DNA of 24,349 bases from JAHITU01 sp964486155 (GCA_964486155.1 CAZAKQ010000009.1:1-24349); one strand, 5' to 3'; shown: positions 7,736 to 15,609, counted from the stretch's first letter. Numbers and translations: made by a program. Notes: generated by a model from the letters alone, not told the origin.

Positions 7736-8416
7736 CTAAAGGTGATATCCGCCTTTTTCGTCTCGTATAATTTTACCATTTTCCATAGTAATCACTCTTT
7801 TATTACCCAAATAATCAATAATATCTTTATTATGAGTAGTTAAAATAACTGTGGTTCCCAACTCATTAATTTTTTGTAAAATATTAATAATATCTTTAGC
7901 ATTATAAGGATCTAAGTTTCCAGTCGGTTCATCAGCTACTAAAACATCTGGCTGATTTACGATAGCTCTCGCAATAGCAATTCTTTGTTGTTCTCCTCCT
8001 GATAATTCTCTTGGAAAATTCCACATTTTATCTCCCAAATCAACTAAATTCAAAACATGGGGAACATCCGAGGCTATTTCTTCCTCTGTTTTTCCAGCTG
8101 CCTCCATAGCGAAAGCTACGTTTTCATAAGCGGTTCTATTTGGTAATAATCGAAAATCCTGAAAAACCACACCTACTCTTTGGCGGTATTTGCCTATCTG
8201 ACTATTTTTAATTTTATTAATATCATTTGATTCAAAAAAAATATAACCATTGGTCGGAATTTCTTCTGCTAAAAACATTTTTAATAATGTTGTTTTTCCA
8301 GCACCTGAATATCCAACAATGGAAACAAATTCTTCTGGCTCTATGGTTAAACTTACATCATCAACCACCTTTGTTTCATCTTTATATATTTTTGTAACTT
8401 TATCAAAATAAATCAT
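7736..8416 (-). CDS. ftsE: Cell division ATP-binding protein FtsE
   Basis: A 226-residue ABC ATPase of FtsEX. Visible are Walker A GYSGAGKT (35-42), the Q-loop VVFQDFRLL, the ABC signature LSGGEQQR (138-145), Walker B VLVADEP with the catalytic Glu, the D-loop TGNLDP, and the switch His in LTTHNKDI. The phrase VVFQDFRLLPNRTAYENVAFAME is typical of FtsE and separates it from general ABC importers. The length is normal. The stop (TAG) lies inside a small hairpin, CTTTAGTTTTT/AAAAACTAAAG, which may attenuate or end the transcript before ftsX. No SD site precedes the start; 3-39 nt upstream is a tandem duplication of TTAGGTTGTTAGGTAG. Confidence 0.95.
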   Translation of the reverse strand: MIYFDKVTKIYKDETKVVDDVSLTIEPEEFVSIVGYSGAGKTTLLKMFLAEEIPTNGYIFFESNDINKIKNSQIGKYRQRVGVVFQDFRLLPNRTAYENVAFAMEAAGKTEEEIASDVPHVLNLVDLGDKMWNFPRELSGGEQQRIAIARAIVNQPDVLVADEPTGNLDPYNAKDIINILQKINELGTTVILTTHNKDIIDYLGNKRVITMENGKIIRDEKGGYHL

Positions 8417-8419
8417 TTA

Positions 8420-8455
8420 TTAGGTTGTTAGGTAGTTAGGTTGTTAGGTAGTTAG
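8420..8455. repeat. Tandem repeat, 16-nt unit, in the ftsE leader
   Basis: TTAGGTTGTTAGGTAG occurs twice in tandem plus a partial third copy, just before the ftsE start. Confidence 0.85.
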
Positions 8456-8567
8456 AAAAAATCACTTCCTGATTTTGCTAATTTCTAATTTTCTAATTCA
8501 CTAACTACTGAGTTATTATATCAAAAAAATATTTTGAATGGTAGAGGAGATGTGGAAATAGTTTTTA

Positions 8568-8658
8568 GAAGTCCGACTTCGGTATTAGTTAAATAACATT
8601 TAATAACTAAAGGTCATGGTTAGTTTGATTAATCCGCCAGCTGGCGGAGTCGGACTTT
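8568..8658 (+). repeat. 78-nt structured repeat, copy 3, disrupted by a nested palindrome
   Basis: The 5' arm GAAGTCCGACTTC is intact. The 3' arm is GAGTCGGACTTT, preceded by an inserted TCCGCCAGCTGGCGGA palindrome that replaces the normal AAGAG junction. The internal ACTAAAGGTCATGGTTAG is recognisable. Confidence 0.8.
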
Positions 8659-8672
8659 GACGGGCTGATATC

Positions 8673-9689
8673 TCAACCAAGAGATTGAACTTCTTCTGCT
8701 AATGTATCAATTATGGGTTCTATATTTCCTGCCATAATCTTTTCCATATTATGCCAAGATTTTTTAATACGATGATCTGTTATTCTATCTTGAAGGTAAT
8801 TATAGGTTCGTATTTTTTCTGAGCGATCAGCTGTTCCGATTTGAGACTGTCTATTGAATGCATATTTCTCTGCTGTTTCTTCATCTTTCTTTTGTTGTAA
8901 TTTGGCAATCAACATTGACATTGCTTTTTCTCGATTTTTTGCTTGGCTTCTTTCTGCAGTACAACGAACATCAATTCCTGTTTCTTTATGAACCAAACGC
9001 ACAGCTGTTTCTACTTTATTTACATTTTGTCCCCCTGCCCCACTAGAGCGAGAAAATTCCATTTCATACTCATCAGGACTTAATGTAATTTCGGTATGTT
9101 TTCTAATGGGTAAAATAGCAACAGACGCTGTAGAAGTATGCACTCGTCCCATTTTTTCAGTCACAGGAACTCTTTGAACCCGATGAACCCCTGTTTCAAA
9201 ACGAAGTTTTTTATAAACATCTTTTCCTTTTATTTCAAAACTAGCTTCTTTATATCCCCCCGAAGGACTGATTGAAGATCCTAATAACTTAAATCTCCAA
9301 CCTTGTTTTTCAGCAAATTTTTCATACATTTCAGCTAAATTTTGAGCAAAAAGAGAAGCTTCATCTCCTCCTGCTCCTGCTCTTACTTCTAAAATTATTT
9401 CATTGGGAAATTTTTCTTCTTCTTTGGTTTGCTCTATAATATCTAAAATTTGTTTTTGAATAGCTATTTTTCTTGTAGCAAATTCAGCTAATTCTTCTTG
9501 AGCTAATTCTTGCATTGTTGAATCTTTTTCTGCCATTTCTTTAGTTTGGTTTTCTTGATGTAAAATACCTTCATATTCTTGAGCAAGATATGAGGTTTTA
9601 GGATTTTTTTTATATTCTTCCAAGCTGAAATCTTCCTCGTTAATTTGAGAGTTTTGTTTTACATTTTCTTTTTTAGGATTATTATTCAT
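8673..9689 (-). CDS. prfA: Peptide chain release factor 1
   Basis: Recognises UAA and UAG in the ribosomal A site and triggers peptide release. Visible are the GGQ motif (219-221 in SSGAGGQNVNKVETAVRLVH), where the Gln promotes peptidyl-tRNA hydrolysis, and the tripeptide anticodon PVT (175-177 in RVQRVPVTEKMGRVHTS). The PxT form identifies RF1; RF2 has SPF. It has 338 residues against about 360 usually, because the N-terminal helical domain is short and highly charged, as in reduced genomes. It lies between ftsE and rpmE on the same strand. No SD site precedes the ATG. A copy of the 78-nt repeat lies just upstream of the gene (9730-9807) and another just past its stop (8568-8658). Confidence 0.96.
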   Translation of the reverse strand: MNNNPKKENVKQNSQINEEDFSLEEYKKNPKTSYLAQEYEGILHQENQTKEMAEKDSTMQELAQEELAEFATRKIAIQKQILDIIEQTKEEEKFPNEIILEVRAGAGGDEASLFAQNLAEMYEKFAEKQGWRFKLLGSSISPSGGYKEASFEIKGKDVYKKLRFETGVHRVQRVPVTEKMGRVHTSTASVAILPIRKHTEITLSPDEYEMEFSRSSGAGGQNVNKVETAVRLVHKETGIDVRCTAERSQAKNREKAMSMLIAKLQQKKDEETAEKYAFNRQSQIGTADRSEKIRTYNYLQDRITDHRIKKSWHNMEKIMAGNIEPIIDTLAEEVQSLG

Positions 9690-9729
9690 ATATTAATTTA
9701 TAGACATAATATTCTTTAAGAAGCTTTAA

Positions 9730-9807
9730 GAAGTCCGACCTCATATTTCTTTAAGCAAAATTATATTACTAAAGGTCACAGATGCCTTGATTAAGAGGTC
9801 GGACTTC
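9730..9807 (+). repeat. 78-nt structured repeat, copy 4
   Basis: The arms GAAGTCCGACCTC and GAGGTCGGACTTC are intact. The inner stem is AAGGT/GCCTT instead of AAGAT/ATCTT, a paired change that keeps the helix. Confidence 0.9.
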
Positions 9808-10068
9808 TTTCTGTTGTCGCATTTAAAGAATAACTTAAAATGTTTAAAAAGAAAAGAGCGAAGCTGAAAGCCTCGCTCGTCATAATTTTCAATTTTTAAT
9901 TTTGCATTTTTAATTTGAAATAATTTTAATCCAAAATTATTTCTTGGCCGTCCCGTCACTATTGTTAATTTTTAATACATAACCTTAAATAAAAACAATG
10001 GCAATTTTATCCGTTATTACTTTTTTAAAATATTTATTAACAAAAGTGAAGGACTTCAAGATCTTGTA

Positions 10069-10278
10069 TTAAGATCTTTTCGCCTTCATTCTAGCTTTGA
10101 ATTTCTCAACTCTTCCAGCTGTGTCAATTATTTTTTCATTACCAGTATAAAATGGATGACAAGCACTACAAATTTCAACACTAATTTTTTTCATAGTAGA
10201 ACCAACCTTAAATTTAGCACCGCAGGCGCAATTAGCTTTAACATTTGAAAAATATTCTGGATGTATGTCTTTTTTCAT
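10069..10278 (-). CDS. rpmE: 50S ribosomal protein bL31
   Basis: A 69-residue ribosomal protein of the zinc-binding bL31 type. Four cysteines are seen, in CACG (C17, C19 region) and in ICSACHPFYTG (C37, C40), followed by the conserved HPFYTGN block and a basic C-terminus KARMKAKRS. Length and order of motifs are normal. The start is fixed by MKKDIHPEY, the family's usual beginning. A strong promoter places its -10 box 7 nt before the ATG, so the mRNA is probably leaderless. The gene is separated from the upstream transglycosylase by a large palindrome (10333-10395). Confidence 0.96.
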   Translation of the reverse strand: MKKDIHPEYFSNVKANCACGAKFKVGSTMKKISVEICSACHPFYTGNEKIIDTAGRVEKFKARMKAKRS

Positions 10279-10313
10279 GGGTAATATTATACAGTTTTTT
10301 TAACAAATCGCAA
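10279..10313 (-). promoter_or_regulatory. rpmE promoter giving a leaderless transcript
   Basis: The -35 box TTGCGA (10313-10308), a 16-nt spacer, -10 TATAAT (10291-10286), then ATTACCC and ATG. With a normal discriminator, transcription starts at or next to the A of ATG. Confidence 0.75.
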
Positions 10314-10332
10314 CAAAAAATTTAGTAATATG

Positions 10333-10395
10333 CCGTCCTCCAAGCACGGCATGAGATACTGTCGTGTTGTGCTTCGTGCTGTGCTTGGAGGACGG
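10333..10395. terminator. Large palindrome between transglycosylase and rpmE
   Basis: The 15-bp arms CCGTCCTCCAAGCAC and GTGCTTGGAGGACGG flank a 33-nt loop that itself pairs in part (CACGGCA/TGTGCT-like). It lies just after the transglycosylase stop and may end that transcript, although no clear T run follows. Confidence 0.5.
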
Positions 10396-10407
10396 GGGTT
10401 TGGGGGG

Positions 10408-11790
10408 TTAGTTGTTGAGTAAATCTATATCTTTTTGAAATGCTTGAGCTCTTTTAGCTACCTTATATCCATAAGAATAAGTTGGGCGCATATGTTTTAA
10501 CAAAGAACGGCTGGTAGTATTATAAAGACCTGAATAATATTTAGCAGCTGAACAACTCCATAAATCAAATTGACTAGAAAAAGCAGTTTTACAACGATAC
10601 ATAGCATCGCTCAAATACAAAGCTGTTCCAGTGAAAGCATCAATATTTTCAAAAGGAGAAGGAATTGCCTTATTTAAAACCTTTGCTACTCGTTTTTTGT
10701 AACCAGTTCCATTTTTTTCATCCCACCAAGTATTAGGCATAAATTGTGAAGGCCCCATAGCTCCCCCATAAGCTCCGTCTGTATAAATTGGACAAGAAAC
10801 AGGGGTAGTATTTGGATCCATACCTAATTCAGAAGTAATCGCCAAGAAAGCAGGTTTCTGAGTATTACTCATCACCGTTCCTGATTTATTTTTAGCTGAT
10901 TGATTATATTTACATTGTCCTTGATTCTTCCCTATTAATCCATCAATGCCTGATTCTTGGGACAAAATAGAAAGAGTTAAAGCAGCTTCTACTCCTATTT
11001 TTTGTTCATAGGGTTGTATTAATTTCAAAGCTTCGCCAAAAGTTAATTCTACTCCTCCTACAGTTCTAAATAATCTGTTTTTTATAGCGGTTTTCACTCT
11101 TTCTTTTTCAGCAATGGTAGCTTTGTATTCTGCTTCTTGATTTCTGTTTAAACTAAGTAATTCATTTTTTTGACTTTTATAATTTATTGTTAATTGTTTT
11201 TCTTTTTCTTTTTTTACTTTTAATCCTCGTTCGTTCATTTCAGCACTCTCTAATTGAGTTTTAGAAATTTCAGTTTTTACTTTTATATCTTGAAGTTCAT
11301 CTAATTTATCTCTTAATCCTTTTTTAATAACATCAAAATCATTAGAGTCTATAAAAAAACTTGAAATACTTTCTTCAGAAAGTAGAGCTTCTAAATAAGA
11401 AAAAGAATCTAATTCGTTTGATCTTTTAATTAAAACAGACAGGTGTTCAAGAGTTTCTTTTGATTTTTGAGTAAGATTTTTTATATCAATTTCCTTTTGA
11501 TCTATCTCTTGTCCTATCTGGTAAATTCTAACTTTCGTAGCTCGGATATCTAAATTAGATTTATTTATTTTATTATCCAAAATAGAAATATCTCTTTCTA
11601 TAGTTACAGATTCTCTTTGTTTTTTATCTAACAAAATCTTTTGCTCTTGAGCTTCTTTTTCGCATTGAATTGCAATCGCTTCTAATTCTGAATCAGATTT
11701 TCCTTCAATATCAGTAATACTACATTCAAAAGCCAATGAGGATATTGGTAATAAAAAGATAAATAAAATTAGTTTTATTTTTTTGTTCAT
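10408..11790 (-). CDS. Secreted coiled-coil protein with lytic transglycosylase domain, likely FtsEX effector
   Basis: The 460-residue protein starts with a signal peptide (KKIKLILFIFLLPISSLA, likely cleaved after A20). Residues about 33-240 are a long charged coiled coil with heptad-like spacing, resembling the regulatory part of EnvC, PcsB and CwlO. Residues about 245-460 form a lysozyme-like transglycosylase domain: ILSQESGID with the presumed catalytic E279, then GGAMGPSQFMPNTW (342-355) and DAFTGTALYLSDAMYR, the pattern of SLT/MltB enzymes that cleave glycan strands. Known FtsEX partners pair such a coiled coil with CHAP, NlpC/P60 or LytM domains; here the catalytic part is a transglycosylase. 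The link to FtsEX is inferred from architecture and from proximity, about 2 kb from ftsE. A TATAAT box lies 10 nt before the ATG. Confidence 0.85.
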   Translation of the reverse strand: MNKKIKLILFIFLLPISSLAFECSITDIEGKSDSELEAIAIQCEKEAQEQKILLDKKQRESVTIERDISILDNKINKSNLDIRATKVRIYQIGQEIDQKEIDIKNLTQKSKETLEHLSVLIKRSNELDSFSYLEALLSEESISSFFIDSNDFDVIKKGLRDKLDELQDIKVKTEISKTQLESAEMNERGLKVKKEKEKQLTINYKSQKNELLSLNRNQEAEYKATIAEKERVKTAIKNRLFRTVGGVELTFGEALKLIQPYEQKIGVEAALTLSILSQESGIDGLIGKNQGQCKYNQSAKNKSGTVMSNTQKPAFLAITSELGMDPNTTPVSCPIYTDGAYGGAMGPSQFMPNTWWDEKNGTGYKKRVAKVLNKAIPSPFENIDAFTGTALYLSDAMYRCKTAFSSQFDLWSCSAAKYYSGLYNTTSRSLLKHMRPTYSYGYKVAKRAQAFQKDIDLLNN

Positions 11791-11806
11791 TCCGTTAAAG
11801 ATTATA
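11791..11806 (-). promoter_or_regulatory. Probable promoter of the transglycosylase gene, very short leader
   Basis: TATAAT (11806-11801) lies 10 nt from the ATG, so the leader would be about 2-4 nt. The -35 region is weak. Confidence 0.5.
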
Positions 11807-11960
11807 TATACTTAAAGTAGCTACAATCTTTTTGATTAAATTTTAATAGTTTTACAAACTAAACCCGAAATCTCTAACGGGACAAGTTGTAAATATTATA
11901 GCAAGAACATTAAAATATTAAAACCTGCCTACCGGACAGGCAAGCATTAAAACAAAACAA

Positions 11961-11988
11961 ATTACTTGGAAGCCAGACTCCCAAGTAA
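11961..11988. repeat. ACTTGG/CCAAGT palindrome
   Basis: Arms ATTACTTGG and CCAAGTAAT flank a different centre (AAGCCAGACT). This shows that the arms, not the middle, define the family. Confidence 0.7.
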
Positions 11989-12019
11989 TTTATTTTGATG
12001 TACTTTTTTCTATTTTTGA

Positions 12020-12045
12020 ATCCGTGGGGGTGCTACCCCCACGGA
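12020..12045. repeat. GGGGGTGCTACCCCC palindrome with changed outer arms
   Basis: The centre GGGGGTGCTACCCCC matches the ACTTGG family, but the outer arms are ATCCGT/ACGGAT, still paired. Confidence 0.75.
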
Positions 12046-12057
12046 TATATATTATTA

Positions 12058-12091
12058 AAAAGGTGGTCGCTTTAGCGACCACCTTTTTAAT
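12058..12091. terminator. Bidirectional rho-independent terminator
   Basis: AAAAAGGTGGTCGCT and AGCGACCACCTTTTT pair perfectly around a 2-4-nt loop. It ends the bL25 transcript on the minus strand. Confidence 0.8.
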
Positions 12092-12108
12092 AATTAATGC
12101 TTTTATTT

Positions 12109-12171
12109 TTCTAATTCGGATTTTGTTTCTTCAGCAGGAACTTCTTCTCCTTTACCTTTTTGTTCCCGCCT
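12109..12171 (-). pseudogene. Detached duplicate of the bL25 C-terminal tail
   Basis: Read on the minus strand this gives EQKGKGEEVPAEETKSELEK and a stop, closely matching the bL25 tail VEQKGKDEEKTEEIKEQ. It lies out of frame just past the bL25 stop, separated by the palindrome 12167-12195. The DNA GGAACAAAAAGGTAA occurs in both. Confidence 0.6.
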
Positions 12172-12195
12172 CATCGGCGAGTCGCCGATGAGGCG
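12167..12195. repeat. CGCCTCATCGGCGA palindrome after bL25
   Basis: The 14-nt arms 12167-12180 and 12182-12195 are perfect complements. It splits the bL25 tail duplicate from the gene. Confidence 0.8.
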
Positions 12196-12205
12196 ACTTT
12201 TTTCT

Positions 12206-12880
12206 TTATTTACTTTCAGAATCTTGTTCTTTAATCTCTTCTGTCTTTTCCTCATCCTTACCTTTTTGTTCCACTTCAACTTCTGAAATATCTTCTGTTA
12301 CTGATATCTCTTCCTCTTCTTCCTTTGATTCAGTAACTATAGCAATCACTTCTTCTTCATCCCCTACTATAGTTGCTGATTCTGGTAATTTCAAATCTTT
12401 AGCTAAAATTTGACTATCAAAATCTACTAATGCAGAAATATCTACCTCAATTGATTTAGGTAAATCCTTAGGCAAAACTTCTATCTTTAATTCATATAAA
12501 GTTTTCATCAATATAGCTCCTAATTCCTTAACTGCTTGAGATTCTCCTACAAATTCTAAAGGTATAACTACTTCCATTTTCTTACCTCTTTCAATAATAT
12601 AAAAATCAACGTGTCTTGGATTATCTGTGATTGGATCAAAATCAATTGCTTGTATAACTGCTTCTTTATCCTCTCCCACTCCTTTCAAAGTAATCAAGGA
12701 CGATCCTCCTGCTTCTCTCCAAGTTTTTTTGAAATCTGCATAAGGTATCGTAATTGGAGTATTTTCTTCTTTAGGACCATAAAAAACACCTTTAATATTT
12801 TCTGTAAGGCTTTCTACTTTATTAGGTTCAGGAAATTTTTTACTTAAATCCCTTTTTTCTATATTTAAAATTAATGACAT
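12206..12880 (-). CDS. rplY: 50S ribosomal protein bL25 (CTC/TL5 type)
   Basis: The long form of bL25, which binds 5S rRNA. The N-terminal RNA-binding beta barrel is about 1-93 (SLILNIEKRDLSKK, VFYGPKEENTPITI, ITDNPRHVDFYII). The C-terminal TL5 domain is about 94-185 (KKMEVVIPLEFVGES, GAILMKTLYELKIEVLPKDLPKSIEVDIS). Residues 186-224 are an acidic, low-complexity tail, common in this family but variable. The start is set by MSLILNIEKR. No SD site precedes the ATG; instead a CCGCCAGCTGGCGG palindrome lies about 20 nt upstream. Downstream, a second copy of the tail coding sequence sits behind another palindrome, which suggests that the original 3' end was cut off or duplicated. Confidence 0.93.
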   Translation of the reverse strand: MSLILNIEKRDLSKKFPEPNKVESLTENIKGVFYGPKEENTPITIPYADFKKTWREAGGSSLITLKGVGEDKEAVIQAIDFDPITDNPRHVDFYIIERGKKMEVVIPLEFVGESQAVKELGAILMKTLYELKIEVLPKDLPKSIEVDISALVDFDSQILAKDLKLPESATIVGDEEEVIAIVTESKEEEEEISVTEDISEVEVEQKGKDEEKTEEIKEQDSESK

Positions 12881-12900
12881 ATGTTTAGGTTATTAGATAT

Positions 12901-12914
12901 CCGCCAGCTGGCGG
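12901..12914. repeat. CCGCCAGCTGGCGG palindrome upstream of bL25
   Basis: Same short palindrome as at about 8635-8648 (nested in a 78-nt repeat). Variants lie at 19869-19882 and near 22310-22325. Confidence 0.8.
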
Positions 12915-13051
12915 AAGGTTTTTAGATAATTAGAAAAAAATTTACTTTGTAAATTTTCTCTTTTCTTTTTATCAACAGGTAGAGTATAAAGGAAAAAACA
13001 TTAAAATACAAGAACCCTCCCAAAGCGAACAGGTATGAGAACATAAAAACA

Positions 13052-13093
13052 AATATGAACGGATTTTGGCTTTAGCCAAAATCCGTTCATATT
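13052..13093. terminator. Perfect 20-bp hairpin downstream of fba
   Basis: Arms 13052-13071 and 13074-13093 are perfect complements (GGATTTTGGCT/AGCCAAAATCC inner part). On the minus strand TTTGTTTTT follows, so it may terminate the aldolase transcript. Confidence 0.6.
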
Positions 13094-13228
13094 AAAATTA
13101 ATCAAACTCAATATCAATATAAAACAGAAAATAATTAATTTAAATGCTTTTTAAATAAATTTAAATAAACAAAGTTAAAATCGAGTATAATTCAAGAAAA
13201 CCAAGAAAAATATTTTGAGTTTAAAAAA

Positions 13229-13332
13229 GAGGTCTGACTTCAATGACTCTATAAGAAATCCGACTTCAATAATGACTAAACAATATTTATCAACTAAAGA
13301 TTACGATTATCTTAACTAAGAAGTCGGATTTC
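13229..13332 (+). repeat. 78-nt structured repeat, copy 5, with 26-nt 5' extension
   Basis: The core is 13255-13332 with arms GAAATCCGACTTC and GAAGTCGGATTTC; the G-to-A and C-to-T changes in the two arms compensate each other. Inner AAGAT/ATCTT. The extension matches copy 2 (GAGGTCTGACTTCAATGAC). Confidence 0.9.
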
Positions 13333-13356
13333 GATTGAACGATCCCTTTAGATAAA

Positions 13357-14244
13357 TTATTTTAAGAGATTTATTTTTTCCGCAACAACCCCTTGAACTG
13401 ATTTAATTACTGTTTGTAAATATCTATAAGGAGCTAATTCATTAGGATTATCAGGAAAATATTCTTCCACTAATTCTTTTAATCCTTCCTTATAAGCCAA
13501 TCTCAAATCAGTACTAAAATGAATCATAGAAATTCCTGCTTGAACAGAATCTTTTATATCTTCCTTAGCCACTCCTGAACCTCCATGCAACACCAAAGGA
13601 ATTTTAACAATATTTACTATTTCCTTTATTCTTTTTATATTTAAACTAGGATTAGAAAAATTTTTTAAAACTCCATGCAAATTACCAACAGAAGGAGATA
13701 ATAAATCTACTTTGGTTTCTTGAACAAATTTTAATGCATCGTCAGGCTTAGTGATAAGGTCTTCAGTTACTTCTGCCCCTTCTGGGATATCATCTAAAAG
13801 TTTTGAAGAATTACCAATAAAACCCATTTCTCCTTCAATAATTATATTTGGATCTATTCCTTTCAAAATAGAAGCTGTTCTTTTGGTCGCTTTAATATTA
13901 TCTTCTAAAGACATTTTAGAATTATCAATAACAATTGAGTCAAAACCTGCTCTTACAGCCTCTTCAGCACTCTCATAAGTTTTACAATGATCAGCATTTA
14001 TAAAAATAGGATAATTATTTTCTTCTCGAAAAGTTTTAACAAAAGCAACTAATTGTTCTGTACCTATATATTTTCTTTCACTTTCAGAAACACCTAAAAT
14101 AATTGGTATTAAATTATTTTCAGTAGATAATTCTTTGGCTGCTTTTAAAACACCTTTAAACATTTCTAAATTAGACACATTGAAATGACCAATAGCATAA
14201 TTATTGGTAATTGCTTTTTTAATTTCTGTTTTTAATGTAAGCAT
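13357..14244 (-). CDS. fba: Class II fructose-bisphosphate aldolase family protein
   Basis: Zinc-dependent aldolase, 295 residues, cleaving fructose 1,6-bisphosphate (or a related ketose bisphosphate) into two triose phosphates. Visible metal and phosphate motifs are INADHCKTYE (D85, H86), EGEMGFIG (E138), SPSVGNLHGV (H190) and PLVLHGGSGV (H220, then the GGSG phosphate loop). The beginning LKTEIKKAITNNYAIGHFNVSN is typical. Which ketose is the substrate (fructose or tagatose bisphosphate) cannot be told from sequence alone. It is transcribed away from the PfkB-type kinase at 14558, about 310 bp apart. No SD site precedes the ATG. Confidence 0.92.
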   Translation of the reverse strand: MLTLKTEIKKAITNNYAIGHFNVSNLEMFKGVLKAAKELSTENNLIPIILGVSESERKYIGTEQLVAFVKTFREENNYPIFINADHCKTYESAEEAVRAGFDSIVIDNSKMSLEDNIKATKRTASILKGIDPNIIIEGEMGFIGNSSKLLDDIPEGAEVTEDLITKPDDALKFVQETKVDLLSPSVGNLHGVLKNFSNPSLNIKRIKEIVNIVKIPLVLHGGSGVAKEDIKDSVQAGISMIHFSTDLRLAYKEGLKELVEEYFPDNPNELAPYRYLQTVIKSVQGVVAEKINLLK

Positions 14245-14519
14245 AATAAATTAGTTTAAAGTCTGTAAAGTTCATAAAGTCAAAAGTCTTAAAAAAATCA
14301 TTTTATGATTTTTACTTTACAGACTTTTGACTTTCAACTTTCGACCCTAGTTTATTATAACAATTATAAATAAAAAGAAAATACTTTTATTTTCCCCAAT
14401 TATTTTTGCTTCCAATAACTAAAATGTTATTATATATGTAATGAATCCCGTTAGAGATTTGACGGGAATGGAGATTAATAATTAAATTAAGATTGTTTAC
14501 TAAAAGTTTAGGGACTTGT
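14245..14519. other. Divergent intergenic region between fba and the PfkB-type kinase
   Basis: It holds repeated AGTCTGTAAAG/CTTTACAGACT arms (about 14259-14318), an AT-rich stretch likely to contain both promoters, and CCCGTTAGAGATTTGACGGG (14447-14466), a partial palindrome related to the hairpin abutting the kinase start. Confidence 0.5.
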
Positions 14520-14557
14520 CCCGTTAAAGATACTTTTAGTAAAGTATCTTTAACGGG
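14520..14557 (+). promoter_or_regulatory. Perfect 17-bp hairpin ending directly at the kinase ATG
   Basis: CCCGTTAAAGATACTTT (14520-14536), a 4-nt loop, then the exact complement ending GGG at 14557; the start codon is 14558-14560. It would occlude the 5' side of the start codon in the mRNA. It could act as a translational or processing signal, or be a palindromic repeat inserted there. Confidence 0.6.
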
Positions 14558-15586
14558 ATGAATAAAAAATTTGATTTTGTAGCAATAGGAGATGTAGTAG
14601 TCGATGCTTTCATTAATATGAAAGCTGCTAAAATAAAAGAAGAAAATGGTAAGCCTGAATTATGTTTTTCCTTTGCTGATAAAATTCCTTATGAATGGTT
14701 AGAAGTAATTCCTGCTGTGGGAAATAGTCCTAACGCAAGTGTTTCAGCTAGTCGTTTAGGGCTCAACTCAGCTCTAATTACTAATATAGGGAATGATGAT
14801 TTCGGAAGACAGTGCCAAAGATCTTTAGAAGAAGATTCTGTTGATTTAGAATTTTTAAAAATTCATTCCGGTAAAAAAACAAATTATCATTTTGTTTTAA
14901 TATATAAAGCTGATAGAACTATTTTAGTTAAACATACAAAATTTGATTATAAATTTCCCGAATTAGAAAACCCTAAATGGATTTACTTAAGTTCATTAGC
15001 TGAAAATTCTCTTCCCTATCACTTAGAAATTGCAAAATATTTAGACAAAAACCCTGAAGTTAAAATGGCTTTTCAGCCCGGAACTTTTCAAATGGAATTA
15101 GGATATGAAAAATTAAAAAAGATTTATAAACATTCAGAATTGTTCTTTTGTAATGTACAAGAAGCTAAAAGAATTTTAAATGCTGTAAATCCTGATATTG
15201 TTAGTCAAATTATTGGAAAAGAAAAACAAGAAATAATTATTCATCTTTTAACCGAAATGAGAAAACTAGGTCCAAAAATTGCAGTTATTACAGACGGTCC
15301 TGATGGAGCTTATGCCTACGATGGAGAAAAAACTTTATTTGTACCAATGTATCCTGATAAAAAAGAACCAATTGATAGAACAGGAGCGGGAGATGCTTTT
15401 GCTTCTACTTTGACAAGCGCTTTAGCTAGTAGGAAAACTTTAGAAGAAGCTATGCTATGGGGACCAATTAATTCCATGAATGTTGTTCAACATGTGGGAG
15501 CTCAAAAAGGATTATTGTCTCGTCCTCAATTAGAAGAATATCTAAAAAATGCTCCTGAGGATTATAAAGTATCGATTATTGGATAA
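14558..15586 (+). CDS. PfkB/ribokinase-family sugar kinase
   Basis: A 342-residue carbohydrate kinase that transfers phosphate from ATP to a sugar or nucleoside. Visible are the N-terminal FVAIGDVVVDAF, the substrate-side glycine motif VGNSPNASVSASRLGLNSALITNIGNDDFG, FFCNVQEAKRIL, VITDGPDGAYAY, and the PfkB signature DRTGAGDAFAST (273-284) with catalytic base D279 and its anion hole. The length is in the family's range of about 300-350. The substrate cannot be assigned. The neighbouring aldolase and transketolase make a role in sugar-phosphate metabolism plausible (inference). It is the only long plus-strand gene here, divergent from fba. The ATG touches a perfect hairpin, and there is no SD site apart from GGG in that hairpin. 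Confidence 0.9.
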   Translation: MNKKFDFVAIGDVVVDAFINMKAAKIKEENGKPELCFSFADKIPYEWLEVIPAVGNSPNASVSASRLGLNSALITNIGNDDFGRQCQRSLEEDSVDLEFLKIHSGKKTNYHFVLIYKADRTILVKHTKFDYKFPELENPKWIYLSSLAENSLPYHLEIAKYLDKNPEVKMAFQPGTFQMELGYEKLKKIYKHSELFFCNVQEAKRILNAVNPDIVSQIIGKEKQEIIIHLLTEMRKLGPKIAVITDGPDGAYAYDGEKTLFVPMYPDKKEPIDRTGAGDAFASTLTSALASRKTLEEAMLWGPINSMNVVQHVGAQKGLLSRPQLEEYLKNAPEDYKVSIIG

Positions 15587-15609
15587 AAAATTTGAAATAA
15601 TTAATAAAG

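Larger units (their letters stand above)
11807..12057. other. Intergenic palindromes between bL25 and transglycosylase genes
   Basis: No gene is seen. The stretch contains CCCGAAATCTCTAACGGG (11865-11882, related to the palindromes upstream of the PfkB gene), a CCTGCCTACCGGACAGGCA palindrome (about 11925-11943), and two further palindromes listed separately. Confidence 0.6.
12915..13356. other. Intergenic region downstream of the aldolase gene
   Basis: No gene is seen. It holds a 20-bp-arm palindrome (13052-13093) and a long copy of the 78-nt repeat (13229-13332); the rest is AT-rich. Confidence 0.7.

Noticed and set aside
9741..9959. 72-codon minus-strand frame between prfA and rpmE
   Set aside because: It is built from the 78-nt repeat and AT-rich spacer; no start signal and no recognisable protein features.
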